From assembly GCA_947628265.1 (NCBI GenBank), contig CANQZF010000120.1, positions 1 to 5,674 on the forward strand: a DNA stretch of 5,674 nucleotides. Reading direction: 5' to 3'. The stretch is from an uncultured Oscillospiraceae bacterium. GTDB lineage: Bacteria > Bacillota > Clostridia > Oscillospirales > Oscillospiraceae. This document shows positions 1 through 5,674 of the stretch, piece after piece (the stretch's first letter is position 1; the number at the start of each line of letters is the position of its first letter). The translations under genes were made by a program, and so were the position numbers. Under the pieces are notes generated by a model. It was given only the letters and a program-made list of their open reading frames with translations, ran no database searches and was not told the DNA's origin.

Positions 1-1731
1 GAAGGAGATGACGTAGACGTCGATCTCGTCGCCCACCTTCAGCACCTCGGAGGGCTGATGGATGCGCTTCCAGCTAAGCTCGGACACATGGACCATGCCG
101 TCCACGCCGCCGATGTCCACGAACGCGCCGTAGCTGGTGAGGGACTTCACCACGCCGTGATAGCGCTTGCCAACCTCGATCTCGTTCCAGGTGGCCTCGG
201 CCTTGGCGCGGCGCTCGATGGCGGCCACGTCACGGATGGAGCCCACCACGCGGCGGCGGGGCTGGTTGACCTCGCGGATCATGAGGCGCACCTTGCGCTT
301 TAAAAGCTCGGTCATGGGCGCGTCCTTGGGAAGGCCGGACTGGGAGGCGGGCACGAACACGCGCACGCCCTTGCAGTTGACGACCACGCCGCCCTTGTTC
401 TCCTCCACGACGATGCCCTCCACCACCGTGCGGTTGGCGCGGGCCTCCACGATGCTGTCCCAGTTCTTGGCGGTGTCAAGACGCTTCTTGGACAGCATAA
501 CGGTGCCCTCCACGTCGTTGACGCGCATGACATAGGCCTCGATCTCGTCGCCCACATGGATGACGTCGGCCACATTGACGCCGGGCTCGTCGGTGAACTC
601 AGAGATGGGGATATATCCGGACTGCTTGGTACCCAAATCTACGGAGATCTCGGTGGGCGTGATAGAAGCGATCACGCCGCGCACCTTCTCCCCCGTATGT
701 AAGGTTTTGATGGAACGCTCAAGCAGCTCCTCAAAGGAGGCCTCCGCCTCCGGTGCGTCCTGCACTTTTTCTTCCACGGCGGCCTCGTTCACAGCCTCCG
801 CAGGGGTCTCGACGGCCTCCGCCGCCACGGGTTCTTCCACAGTCTCCACTGTTTTGGTTTCTTCGGCTGTCTCCACAGCCTTGACTTCGTCACTCATCTT
901 CCTGTTGACCTCCTTAATTATCCACTCTGGTGTGGAGGCGCCGGCAGTCACGCCAACGCGCTTCGCCCCCCGGAGCTCCTCCATGTCCAGCTCCCCGGCG
1001 TTCTCAATGAGAAGCACCCGAGGGCATGTCCCGGAGGCGACCTGGGCGAGCTTCGCGGTGTTCGCGCTGTGCCGTCCGCCTATTACGATCATCGCGTCCA
1101 CCCCGGAGGCGATTTGGGCGGCCTCCCGTTGGCGATACGATGTCGTATTGCATATTGTATCAAAAAAATTTGCGTTTGTACACTGTTTTTTTATAAATTT
1201 AACACTATCTTCAAAATTTTTTCGCTCCCCGGTGGTCTGGGAGACCACGCTGACGGGCTCGGAGGCCAGCTCCGGGTGGTCGGAGAGGTATTTTTCCGTC
1301 TCCCCGGGGTCCTGGAGGACCACGGCGTCCCTGCACCAGCCGGCCACAGCCACCACCTCCGGGTGCTGACGCTCCCCGATGATGAGGACGCGCCGGCCCT
1401 CCCCGGCCTCCCGCTCCACAAGGGAGTGTATCTTGGCCACGTCGGGACAGGTGGCGTCGATAACGGGACAGCCAAGCGCCCGGAGCCTTTCGTAGACGTC
1501 CTTCCCCACCCCGTGGCTCCGGATGATCACGGGCTCCCCGGGCTCGAGCTCGGAGATGTCCCGGACGGTCCGGACGCCCAGGGTCTCCAGCTTACGCACC
1601 ACGTCGGCGTTGTGTATGAGCGGCCCCAGGCAGGCGCAATGGCCGTATTTTTCCGCCGCCTCCCTGGCCATTTTCACGGCCCTGCGGACGCCGAAGCAAA
1701 AGCCGGCGGTCTTCGCGTTGACGATCTCCAT
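1..1731 (-). CDS. ispH-rpsA: IspH-S1 fusion: HMBPP reductase joined to ribosomal protein S1 (partial, C-terminus beyond left edge)
   Basis: This frame stays open for 577 codons to base 1. Residues 1-278 are IspH, the [4Fe-4S] enzyme that reduces HMBPP to IPP and DMAPP in the MEP pathway. The three cluster cysteines are present: C12 (FCFGVRRA), C95 (DATCP) and C194 (DTICNTT). So are the active-site H40, H73, H123, E125, T166/T167, S222, N224 and S266, so the enzyme should be active. Residues 279-332 form a Glu/Ala/Val-rich acidic linker. S1-type OB folds follow at about 347-417, 433-500 and 521-577, the third (SYGAFVDIGGVDGMVHVSEL) being cut by the window edge. S1 binds mRNA at the ribosome. 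The fusion is known in Clostridia and is annotated there as a bifunctional protein. The ATG lies 4 bases after the plsC stop and has only a weak ribosome binding site, which suggests translational coupling. Codons 171-202 are markedly AT-rich compared with the rest of the gene. Confidence 0.96.
   Translation of the reverse strand, partial: MEIVNAKTAGFCFGVRRAVKMAREAAEKYGHCACLGPLIHNADVVRKLETLGVRTVRDISELEPGEPVIIRSHGVGKDVYERLRALGCPVIDATCPDVAKIHSLVEREAGEGRRVLIIGERQHPEVVAVAGWCRDAVVLQDPGETEKYLSDHPELASEPVSVVSQTTGERKNFEDSVKFIKKQCTNANFFDTICNTTSYRQREAAQIASGVDAMIVIGGRHSANTAKLAQVASGTCPRVLLIENAGELDMEELRGAKRVGVTAGASTPEWIIKEVNRKMSDEVKAVETAEETKTVETVEEPVAAEAVETPAEAVNEAAVEEKVQDAPEAEASFEELLERSIKTLHTGEKVRGVIASITPTEISVDLGTKQSGYIPISEFTDEPGVNVADVIHVGDEIEAYVMRVNDVEGTVMLSKKRLDTAKNWDSIVEARANRTVVEGIVVEENKGGVVVNCKGVRVFVPASQSGLPKDAPMTELLKRKVRLMIREVNQPRRRVVGSIRDVAAIERRAKAEATWNEIEVGKRYHGVVKSLTSYGAFVDIGGVDGMVHVSELSWKRIHQPSEVLKVGDEIDVYVISF
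908..916 (-). promoter_or_regulatory. Internal Shine-Dalgarno before the S1 part
   Basis: The minus strand reads TAAGGAGGT, a 9-base perfect complement to the 16S rRNA 3' end. It lies inside the codons for IspH residues I272-V275 (IKEV). The in-frame ATG of residue 279 (bases 897-895) follows GGAGG by 11 bases, slightly longer than ideal, with a second purine run (AGGAAG) directly before the ATG. The following sequence MSDEVKAVE looks like a natural S1 N-terminus. It could allow independent translation of S1 from the fused message. The motif is seen directly; its use is inferred. Confidence 0.55.
1154..1182 (-). promoter_or_regulatory. Possible internal sigma-A promoter inside ispH
   Basis: On the minus strand, TGTACA (1182-1177, 4 of 6 to the -35 consensus) is followed after 17 bases by TACAAT (1159-1154, 5 of 6 to the -10 consensus). 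A TG one base upstream of TACAAT gives an extended -10. The motif sits in the AT-rich patch of ispH. A transcript from about base 1147 would carry the internal S1 ribosome binding site but not a complete ispH. AT-rich coding DNA can produce such matches by chance, so confidence is limited. Confidence 0.35.
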
Positions 1732-1735
1732 AGTC

Positions 1736-2350
1736 TCAGCCCCGCGCCTTTACAGTTTGCCCCAACTGCGCGATCTTATCCATCAGCTCGTCGGAGATGC
1801 GCTCCAATGCCTCGTGGCTGAGTTTCCCAAGCCCCTCGAGGCTGATGGGCTCCCCCACCACGATGGTGTTGACGTGAAAATACCGCTTTTTCCGGGGGAT
1901 GTACATGGGGACAAGGGGCGCGTGGGTCTTCTCCGCCAGCTTCACGGCCCCGGACTTGGGGCTGACGGAGCCGTCCTCGGCGGTGCGGGTCCCCTCCGGG
2001 AAGATCCCCAGCTTCTTGCCGGACTTCAGGACCTTGAGGGCGGACTTCATGGCGTTCACATCGGCGGCGGCGGATCTGTCCACCGGGAAGGTGCCGATGC
2101 CCCGCAATATCCACCCCAAAGGCTTAAATTTAAAGAGCTCCTGCTTGGCCATCAGGCACAGGTGGTACCTTTTCGGCACGGCGAAGGCCATGTAGAAGGG
2201 ATCGCCCAGGCTCGTGTGGTTGGCGCAGATGACCGCCGCGCCCTCCGGGATATTCTGCTTTCCGATGACCCGGAAGGGCTTCACCAGCCCATAGAAAAAC
2301 ATGACGACGGCCCGCAGTATCCGATAGAGAATAAATTTAAAGTCCATCAC
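1736..2350 (-). CDS. plsC: 1-acyl-sn-glycerol-3-phosphate acyltransferase (PlsC/LPLAT family)
   Basis: This 204-residue protein belongs to the PlsC lysophospholipid acyltransferases, which add a second acyl chain to lysophosphatidic acid to give phosphatidic acid at the inner membrane face. The catalytic NHTSLGDP motif (HX4D: H45, D50) is present. So are GTFPVDR (86-92) and FPEGTR (117-122), which bind the glycerol phosphate, and a VPMYI segment further on. A hydrophobic N-terminal stretch (about 7-23) could anchor it to the membrane. The length is typical of the short bacterial forms. The start is ambiguous: GTG at 2350 overlaps the cmk stop as GTGA, while ATG at 2347, the next codon, overlaps it by one base as TGATG. 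A GAGG inside the cmk end is 7 bases from the GTG and 10 from the ATG. Exact acyl donor and acceptor cannot be read from sequence. Confidence 0.92.
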   Translation of the reverse strand: MMDFKFILYRILRAVVMFFYGLVKPFRVIGKQNIPEGAAVICANHTSLGDPFYMAFAVPKRYHLCLMAKQELFKFKPLGWILRGIGTFPVDRSAAADVNAMKSALKVLKSGKKLGIFPEGTRTAEDGSVSPKSGAVKLAEKTHAPLVPMYIPRKKRYFHVNTIVVGEPISLEGLGKLSHEALERISDELMDKIAQLGQTVKARG

Positions 2351-3021
2351 TTCTTCGCCTCGATGATCTCGCGTATGAGCTCAAAGCTCCCGTCCAGGTC
2401 GTGCTCCGTGGTGTCGCACATGACGGCGTCGGGGGCGGGACGCAGGGGCGCTATCTCCCGGCTGGAGTCGTTGCGGTCCCGAAGCTCAATGTCCTGGAGC
2501 ACCGTCTCAAAGTCCGTCTCCACTCCCCGCTCTCGAAGCTCCCGGAAGCGCCGCCGGGCCCGCTCCCGGGCGGAGGCGGTGAGGAAGATCTTGACCTGGG
2601 CCTCCGGCAGGACCACCGTCCCGATGTCCCGCCCGTCCATGATGACGTCGTACTTCTTTGCCATCTCCCGCTGGGTGTCCAGCAAAAACGCCCGCACCGG
2701 CGGCAGCGCGGAGACGTCCGAGGCGGCCATGGAGACCTCCGGCGTACGGATGAGGTCGGTGACGTCCTCGCCGTTGAGGAGCATCCGCTGGACCCCCTCC
2801 CCGTCGTAGCGCATCTCGATGTGGATCTCCGGCAGCAGCGCCGCCACGCCCTGGGCATCCCTCGTCCCCACGCCGCTGCGGAGGGTGTAGAGCCCCACGG
2901 TGCGGTAGAGGGCCCCGGTGTCCACATAGATAAACCCGAAGCGCTTTGCCGCCATCCGCGCCAGAGTGGATTTTCCCGCCCCGGAGGGGCCGTCGATGGC
3001 TATGGCGATGTGATTGTCCAT
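2347..3021 (-). CDS. cmk: (d)CMP kinase / cytidylate kinase
   Basis: This 224-residue cytosolic enzyme transfers phosphate from ATP to CMP or dCMP, feeding CTP and dCTP pools for nucleic acid and CDP-lipid synthesis. The Walker A loop GPSGAGKST is at residues 11-19, the nucleotide monophosphate-binding DTGALYR at 34-40, and DGRDIGT at 129-135 (R131, D132). The lid region ELRDRNDSSRE at 179-189 contains R181 and R188. These, with S101 and R110, line up with known E. coli Cmk active-site positions. Length is normal for the family. The ATG is well supported by a GGGAGG six bases past the end of which lies the TAA stop of the preceding gene. The gene is followed without a gap by plsC and then by the ispH-S1 fusion, matching the widespread cmk-rpsA neighbourhood. 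Confidence 0.97.
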   Translation of the reverse strand: MDNHIAIAIDGPSGAGKSTLARMAAKRFGFIYVDTGALYRTVGLYTLRSGVGTRDAQGVAALLPEIHIEMRYDGEGVQRMLLNGEDVTDLIRTPEVSMAASDVSALPPVRAFLLDTQREMAKKYDVIMDGRDIGTVVLPEAQVKIFLTASARERARRRFRELRERGVETDFETVLQDIELRDRNDSSREIAPLRPAPDAVMCDTTEHDLDGSFELIREIIEAKK

Positions 3022-3025
3022 ATCG

Positions 3026-4264
3026 TTACCTCCCGATACTTTTGGCGGCCATGTAGGCCGTCGACCAGGCTATCTGAAGATTGAACCCGCCGGTGTAGGC
3101 GTCCACGTCCAGGACCTCCCCGGCAAAATAGAGGCCCGGAACGAGCTTCGACATCATGCTCCGGGGGTCCACCTCCCGCGTGTCCACGCCGCCGGAGGTG
3201 ACGATGGCCTCCTCGATGGGCCGTGGGCCCGAAATTTTCACGGGAAACGCCTTCAGAAGCTCCAGGAGTGCCCTGCGCTGCTCCCGGGTCACGGAGTTCA
3301 CCTTCGTCTCCGGCGGGATGCCGGAGCGCTCCACTAAAACCGGGATCATGCTCCGCCCCGCAAGGTCGGAGAGGGCGTTTTGAAACTCCCGGTTGGAATA
3401 TTTCTCAAAATCCCGCAAAAGCCGCCGGTCCAGCGTCTCCTCGTCCAGGGCGGGCTTTAAGTCTATATATAAGGTGTAGCTGGTCTTATCAAAGTCCCGC
3501 ATATGGGCGGAGGCCGAGAGGATCATGGGGCCGGAGACGCCGAAGTGGGTGAAAAGCATCTCCCCAAAATCCTCGTAGACCTTTTTCCCGGACTTGTCCA
3601 CCACCCGCAGCCCCACGTTTTTAAGGGAGAAGCCCTGCATCCTCCGGCAGTCCTCCCCCTCCGCCTCCAGGGGCACGAGAGAGGGATGCGGAGGAATAAC
3701 CGTGTGGCCGAGCTTGGCGGCCAGCTTATACCCGTCCCCGTCTGACCCCGTCACGGGGTAGCTGAGGCCCCCGGTGGCGATGAGGACGTTTTCGGCAAAA
3801 TAGGTGTCCGAGGCGGTTTTGACCCCGGCGGCGCGGCCGTTATCGGTCAATATCTCCCTGGCCCTTCCCCGGACGACGCGGACGTTCCCCCGCCGGCAAA
3901 GGGCTCTGAGGGCCTCCACGATGTCCCCGGCTCTGTCGGAGACCGGGAACACCCGGTTCCCCCGCTCCGTTTTCAGCGGGACGCCCAGGGACTCAAAAAA
4001 CTCCATCGTCTTTTGCGGCGGAAAGGCGGTGAGGGCGCTATAGAGAAACTTGCCGTTTCGAGGGGTATTGGCGATCACCTCCCGGACGGAGGCGTTGTTG
4101 GTGACGTTGCACCGGCCCTTTCCCGTGAGGCTCAGCTTCCAGCCCGTGCGGTCGTTGCGCTCCAAGACCGTGACGGAAGCCCCGTCCCCGGTGGCAAGTC
4201 CGGCGGCCATGAGGCCCGCCGCTCCCCCGCCGATAACGAGAAGGTCACTGCTCGTACTTTTCAT
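3026..4264 (-). CDS. HI0933/YhiN-family FAD-dependent oxidoreductase (aminoacetone oxidase-like)
   Basis: This 412-residue flavoprotein belongs to the HI0933-like (YhiN, B. subtilis YtfP) family, widespread but with poorly defined function; some members are named aminoacetone oxidase-like. The N-terminal Rossmann motif GGGAAG (residues 12-17) and the acidic E35 (VLERN) bind FAD. The family signature TGKGRCNVTN is at 47-56. A second FAD-contact region GEVLDVDAYTGGFNLQ is at about 382-397 near the C-terminus, and IATGGLSYP lies between. The ATG at 4264 is chosen because it places MKSTSSDLLVIGGG directly before the FAD motif. A TTG at 4294 would add ten residues without family support. The chosen start overlaps the regulator's end by 20 bases and has no good Shine-Dalgarno, suggesting coupled translation. 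Substrate is unknown, and the physical link to cmk does not reveal it. Confidence 0.9.
   Translation of the reverse strand: MKSTSSDLLVIGGGAAGLMAAGLATGDGASVTVLERNDRTGWKLSLTGKGRCNVTNNASVREVIANTPRNGKFLYSALTAFPPQKTMEFFESLGVPLKTERGNRVFPVSDRAGDIVEALRALCRRGNVRVVRGRAREILTDNGRAAGVKTASDTYFAENVLIATGGLSYPVTGSDGDGYKLAAKLGHTVIPPHPSLVPLEAEGEDCRRMQGFSLKNVGLRVVDKSGKKVYEDFGEMLFTHFGVSGPMILSASAHMRDFDKTSYTLYIDLKPALDEETLDRRLLRDFEKYSNREFQNALSDLAGRSMIPVLVERSGIPPETKVNSVTREQRRALLELLKAFPVKISGPRPIEEAIVTSGGVDTREVDPRSMMSKLVPGLYFAGEVLDVDAYTGGFNLQIAWSTAYMAAKSIGR
3028..3034 (-). promoter_or_regulatory. cmk ribosome binding site overlapping the upstream stop
   Basis: The minus strand reads GGGAGGTAACGATATG. The Shine-Dalgarno GGGAGGT runs directly into the TAA stop of the flavoprotein gene (3028-3026), and the cmk ATG follows after CGAT. 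It is the strongest initiation signal at a normal gene junction in this operon, so cmk may be translated at a higher rate than its coupled neighbours. Confidence 0.75.
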
Positions 4265-5108
4265 AGACGTCAAATTCCGTCCAGATATTTTCAAGGCGCT
4301 GGAAGGCCTCGCCGATGTCCTCGTCCGACTGCTCGGCCACCGCCACCACCAGGGCGTTGATGAGGCTCAGGGGGGCCACCAGGGAGTCGAGGAAGGAGAC
4401 CATGTCGCTCCTGGCGTAGAGGCGTATATCCGCAAGCTGGGCAACGAGGCTGGACTCCGAATCCGTGATACCCACGATCTTGGCGCCCTTGTCCCGGGCG
4501 TAGCGCATGGCCATGATGGTCCGGCGGGAGTAGCGCGGGAAGGAGATGGCCACCAGCACGTCCTCCGCGCCGATGTGCAGGATCTGCTCGTAGATCTCGG
4601 AAAAGGCGCTCTGGGAGATGACCCGGACGTCCGGGAAGAGCTGATTTAAGTAAAATCCCATAAAGCCCGAGAGCACCGCCGAGGAGCGGACGCCCACGAT
4701 ATAGATGGTCCTGGCGCGGCTGATGGTCTTGGCCGCCAGCTCAAATTCGCCCCGGTCCAGCTCCTCCAGGGTGTGGCGGATCTTGGAAATATCGGAGTTC
4801 AGCACCGACTCCGGCACGTCGGAGCCCGTGATCATATCCCGGGCCACCTCGATGCGCTGGACGGTGGTGAGGCGGTTCTTCACCAGCTCCTGCATGGCCC
4901 GGCGCATCTCCGGGTAGCCCTCGTAGCCGATGTCCGAGGCGAAGCGCACCACGGTGGACTCGGAGACCCCTGCGGACTGCCCCAGCTTTCCCGCCGTCAT
5001 GAAGGCGGCCTTCTCATAGTTTTCGGTTATAAACGCCGCGATCCGCCGCTGGCCCTTGGAAAACGTGGGCGACAGCGCCTTGATGGCGGCGAGAACATCC
5101 TTTCCCAT
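4245..5108 (-). CDS. MurR/RpiR-family transcriptional regulator (HTH + SIS)
   Basis: This 287-residue DNA-binding protein has the two-domain RpiR layout. Residues 1-77 form the HTH_6 domain; the recognition segment GVSESTVVRFASDIGYEGYPEMR (47-69, described here in part) is typical. Residues about 120-260 form a SIS domain with IYIVGVRSSA (135-144), AISFPRYSRRT (187-197) and KIVGITDSESS (210-220), the segments that usually bind a phosphorylated sugar. Family members control amino-sugar, sialic acid or sugar catabolism genes as repressors or activators; the ligand here cannot be predicted. It is the first gene of the cluster, behind a clear promoter region, and overlaps the flavoprotein gene. 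No sugar transporter or sugar enzyme is adjacent in the window, so its targets may lie elsewhere, or it may control this housekeeping operon and itself. The ribosome binding site is weak (GAGTGG, 4 bases before the ATG). Confidence 0.93.
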   Translation of the reverse strand: MGKDVLAAIKALSPTFSKGQRRIAAFITENYEKAAFMTAGKLGQSAGVSESTVVRFASDIGYEGYPEMRRAMQELVKNRLTTVQRIEVARDMITGSDVPESVLNSDISKIRHTLEELDRGEFELAAKTISRARTIYIVGVRSSAVLSGFMGFYLNQLFPDVRVISQSAFSEIYEQILHIGAEDVLVAISFPRYSRRTIMAMRYARDKGAKIVGITDSESSLVAQLADIRLYARSDMVSFLDSLVAPLSLINALVVAVAEQSDEDIGEAFQRLENIWTEFDVYEKYEQ

Positions 5109-5118
5109 AATACCACTC

Positions 5119-5132
5119 TTTTCTATCGAAAA
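5119..5132 (-). promoter_or_regulatory. Inverted repeat TTTTC-N4-GAAAA in the regulator leader
   Basis: A perfect 5-base inverted repeat (5119-5123 and 5128-5132, spacer TATC on the plus strand) lies between the predicted transcription start and the regulator's ATG. Its size and place suit a repressor operator, perhaps for the RpiR-family protein itself. Short AT-rich palindromes also arise by chance. Confidence 0.35.
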
Positions 5133-5156
5133 TTTAGAAGCGTTACGGACAAGGAT

Positions 5157-5184
5157 ATTATATTGCTTATTTCAAAAAATGCAA
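5157..5184 (-). promoter_or_regulatory. Sigma-A-type promoter of the regulator-led operon
   Basis: The minus strand carries a perfect TATAAT (5162-5157) with TTGCAT (5184-5179) 16 bases upstream as a weak -35 (TTG conserved, 3 of 6). The transcript would start near 5150, leaving a leader of about 40 bases before the regulator's ATG at 5108. It is the only AT-rich intergenic region in the window and all downstream genes are tightly packed, so it is the likely main promoter for the five-gene unit. Confidence 0.6.
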
Positions 5185-5195
5185 GGGTAATTTCA
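5167..5195 (-). repeat. Direct repeat TGAAATWA flanking the -35 element
   Basis: TGAAATTA (5195-5188) and TGAAATAA (5174-5167) occur in the same orientation, 21 bases start to start, about two helical turns. One copy is just upstream of the -35 element and the other is inside the promoter spacer. The arrangement would suit a dimeric or tetrameric regulator, though this is inferred only from spacing. Confidence 0.35.
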
Positions 5196-5231
5196 TCAAA
5201 AACGAATTTTTTGCGTGGACTTCCTGCAAAA

Positions 5232-5674
5232 TTACCGGCGGAGGGCCTCCAGCTCCTCCTCCGTCAGCTCCCGCCAGGTCCCCTTTTTCAGCTTCCCCAG
5301 GCGCACGGGGCCGACGCTCACGCGGGTGAGCCTCCGGACGGAGAGGCCGGCTATCTCGCACATGCGCCGGATCTGCCGGTTTTTCCCCTCGTGCACCGTT
5401 ATATCCAGGGTGGAGACGGGCCCCTCGGTCTTCAAAAGCCGCACTTTGGGACGCCGGAGGGCCGTGCCGTCCAGCTCCATGGGCTCTAAGAGCCTTTTGA
5501 CGCCGGCCTTTGCGTCTCCCGTCACCAGGACCCGGTAGGTCTTCTCCTTCTCATGGGAGGGGTGCATGATACGGTTGGCAAATTCCCCGTCGTTGGTCAT
5601 GAGCAGCAGCCCCTCGGAATTTATGTCCAGCCGCCCCACGGGATAAATTCTCGCGGGGATGTCGGACACCAGCT
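5232..5674 (-). CDS. rluB: rRNA pseudouridine synthase, RluB/RsuA family (partial, N-terminus beyond right edge)
   Basis: The visible 146 codons are the C-terminal part of an RsuA/RluB-type pseudouridine synthase, which isomerises a specific uridine in ribosomal RNA. VGRLDINSEGLLLMTNDG holds the catalytic aspartate (in GRLD). HEGKNRQIRRMCEIAG is the conserved C-terminal motif of the family, and RVSVGPVRLGKLKKGTWREL is its usual tail. The reading frame continues through the right edge; the codon at 5667 is an internal GTG, not the true start. The missing part should hold the N-terminal S4 RNA-binding domain and the first part of the catalytic domain. RluB rather than RsuA or RluE is preferred because RluB-type genes are the usual ones in Clostridia, so the symbol is likely but not certain. 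It ends 123 bases before the regulator gene and probably belongs to a separate transcript. Confidence 0.9.
   Translation of the reverse strand, partial: LVSDIPARIYPVGRLDINSEGLLLMTNDGEFANRIMHPSHEKEKTYRVLVTGDAKAGVKRLLEPMELDGTALRRPKVRLLKTEGPVSTLDITVHEGKNRQIRRMCEIAGLSVRRLTRVSVGPVRLGKLKKGTWRELTEEELEALRR

Noticed and set aside
1140..1225. Suspected frameshift or short insertion in ispH because of the abrupt AT-rich composition
   Set aside because: The minus-strand frame reads through without a stop and encodes standard IspH sequence with the expected cysteine and spacing, so the gene is intact.
560..1369. Long Ser/Thr-rich open frame on the plus strand
   Set aside because: It lies opposite the ispH-S1 gene, has low-complexity composition and no recognisable domain, and follows from the G+C-rich codon pattern of the true gene.
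1523..2809. 428-codon open frame on the plus strand
   Set aside because: It runs antisense across ispH, plsC and cmk, all of which have intact family motifs; its sequence resembles no protein family and has frame-shadow composition.
4265..4294. TTG start at 4294 for the flavoprotein
   Set aside because: It adds ten residues not typical of the family, lacks a good Shine-Dalgarno and deepens the overlap with the regulator to 50 bases; the ATG at 4264 places the FAD motif at the usual distance.
5197..5231. Possible terminator after rluB (TTTTGC/GCAAAA inverted repeat at 5209-5214 and 5226-5231; CAAAAA/TTTTTG at 5197-5202 and 5208-5213)
   Set aside because: Both stems are only 6 bases and A/T-rich, the first has an 11-base loop, and neither is followed by a clear T-run after a G+C-rich stem. 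Read-through from rluB cannot be excluded.
5667..5669. GTG at the right edge as the rluB start
   Set aside because: The frame continues open past it, and the protein would lack the S4 domain and part of the catalytic fold, so the gene is simply cut by the window.

Overview
All supported genes lie on the minus strand, so the window reads right to left. The DNA is G+C-rich, apart from one intergenic region and one patch inside ispH. The gene set points to a G+C-rich member of the Clostridia, most likely an Oscillospiraceae/Ruminococcaceae-type anaerobe: an IspH reductase fused in frame to ribosomal protein S1 (a fusion known from Clostridia), a RluB-type pseudouridine synthase, a HI0933/YhiN-type flavoprotein, cmk and a plsC-like acyltransferase. 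The lineage is inferred from gene content only.

Layout from right to left: (1) the C-terminal part of rluB, cut by the right edge; (2) a 123-bp AT-rich intergenic region with a perfect TATAAT and several repeats that could be operators; (3) a MurR/RpiR-family regulator; (4) a HI0933-family FAD protein; (5) cytidylate kinase; (6) a lysophospholipid acyltransferase; (7) an IspH-S1 fusion open to the left edge (577 codons visible, no stop). From the regulator onward, adjacent genes overlap or are separated by only 4 bases, so genes 3 to 7 look like one translationally coupled operon driven from about 5150.

The operon joins CMP/dCMP phosphorylation (cmk), phosphatidic acid synthesis (plsC-like), the last step of the MEP isoprenoid pathway (ispH) and translation (S1), behind a regulator whose SIS domain suggests a sugar-phosphate ligand. 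cmk next to an S1 gene is an old bacterial arrangement (cmk-rpsA in E. coli, cmk-ypfD in B. subtilis).

No wholly new system is evident. The best leads are inside the fusion gene. A 9-base perfect Shine-Dalgarno sequence precedes an ATG exactly where S1 begins. About 240 bases upstream of it, a sharply AT-rich patch carries a promoter-like motif. Together they suggest that S1 may also be made as a free protein. No RNA genes, CRISPR arrays, mobile elements or frameshifts were seen.
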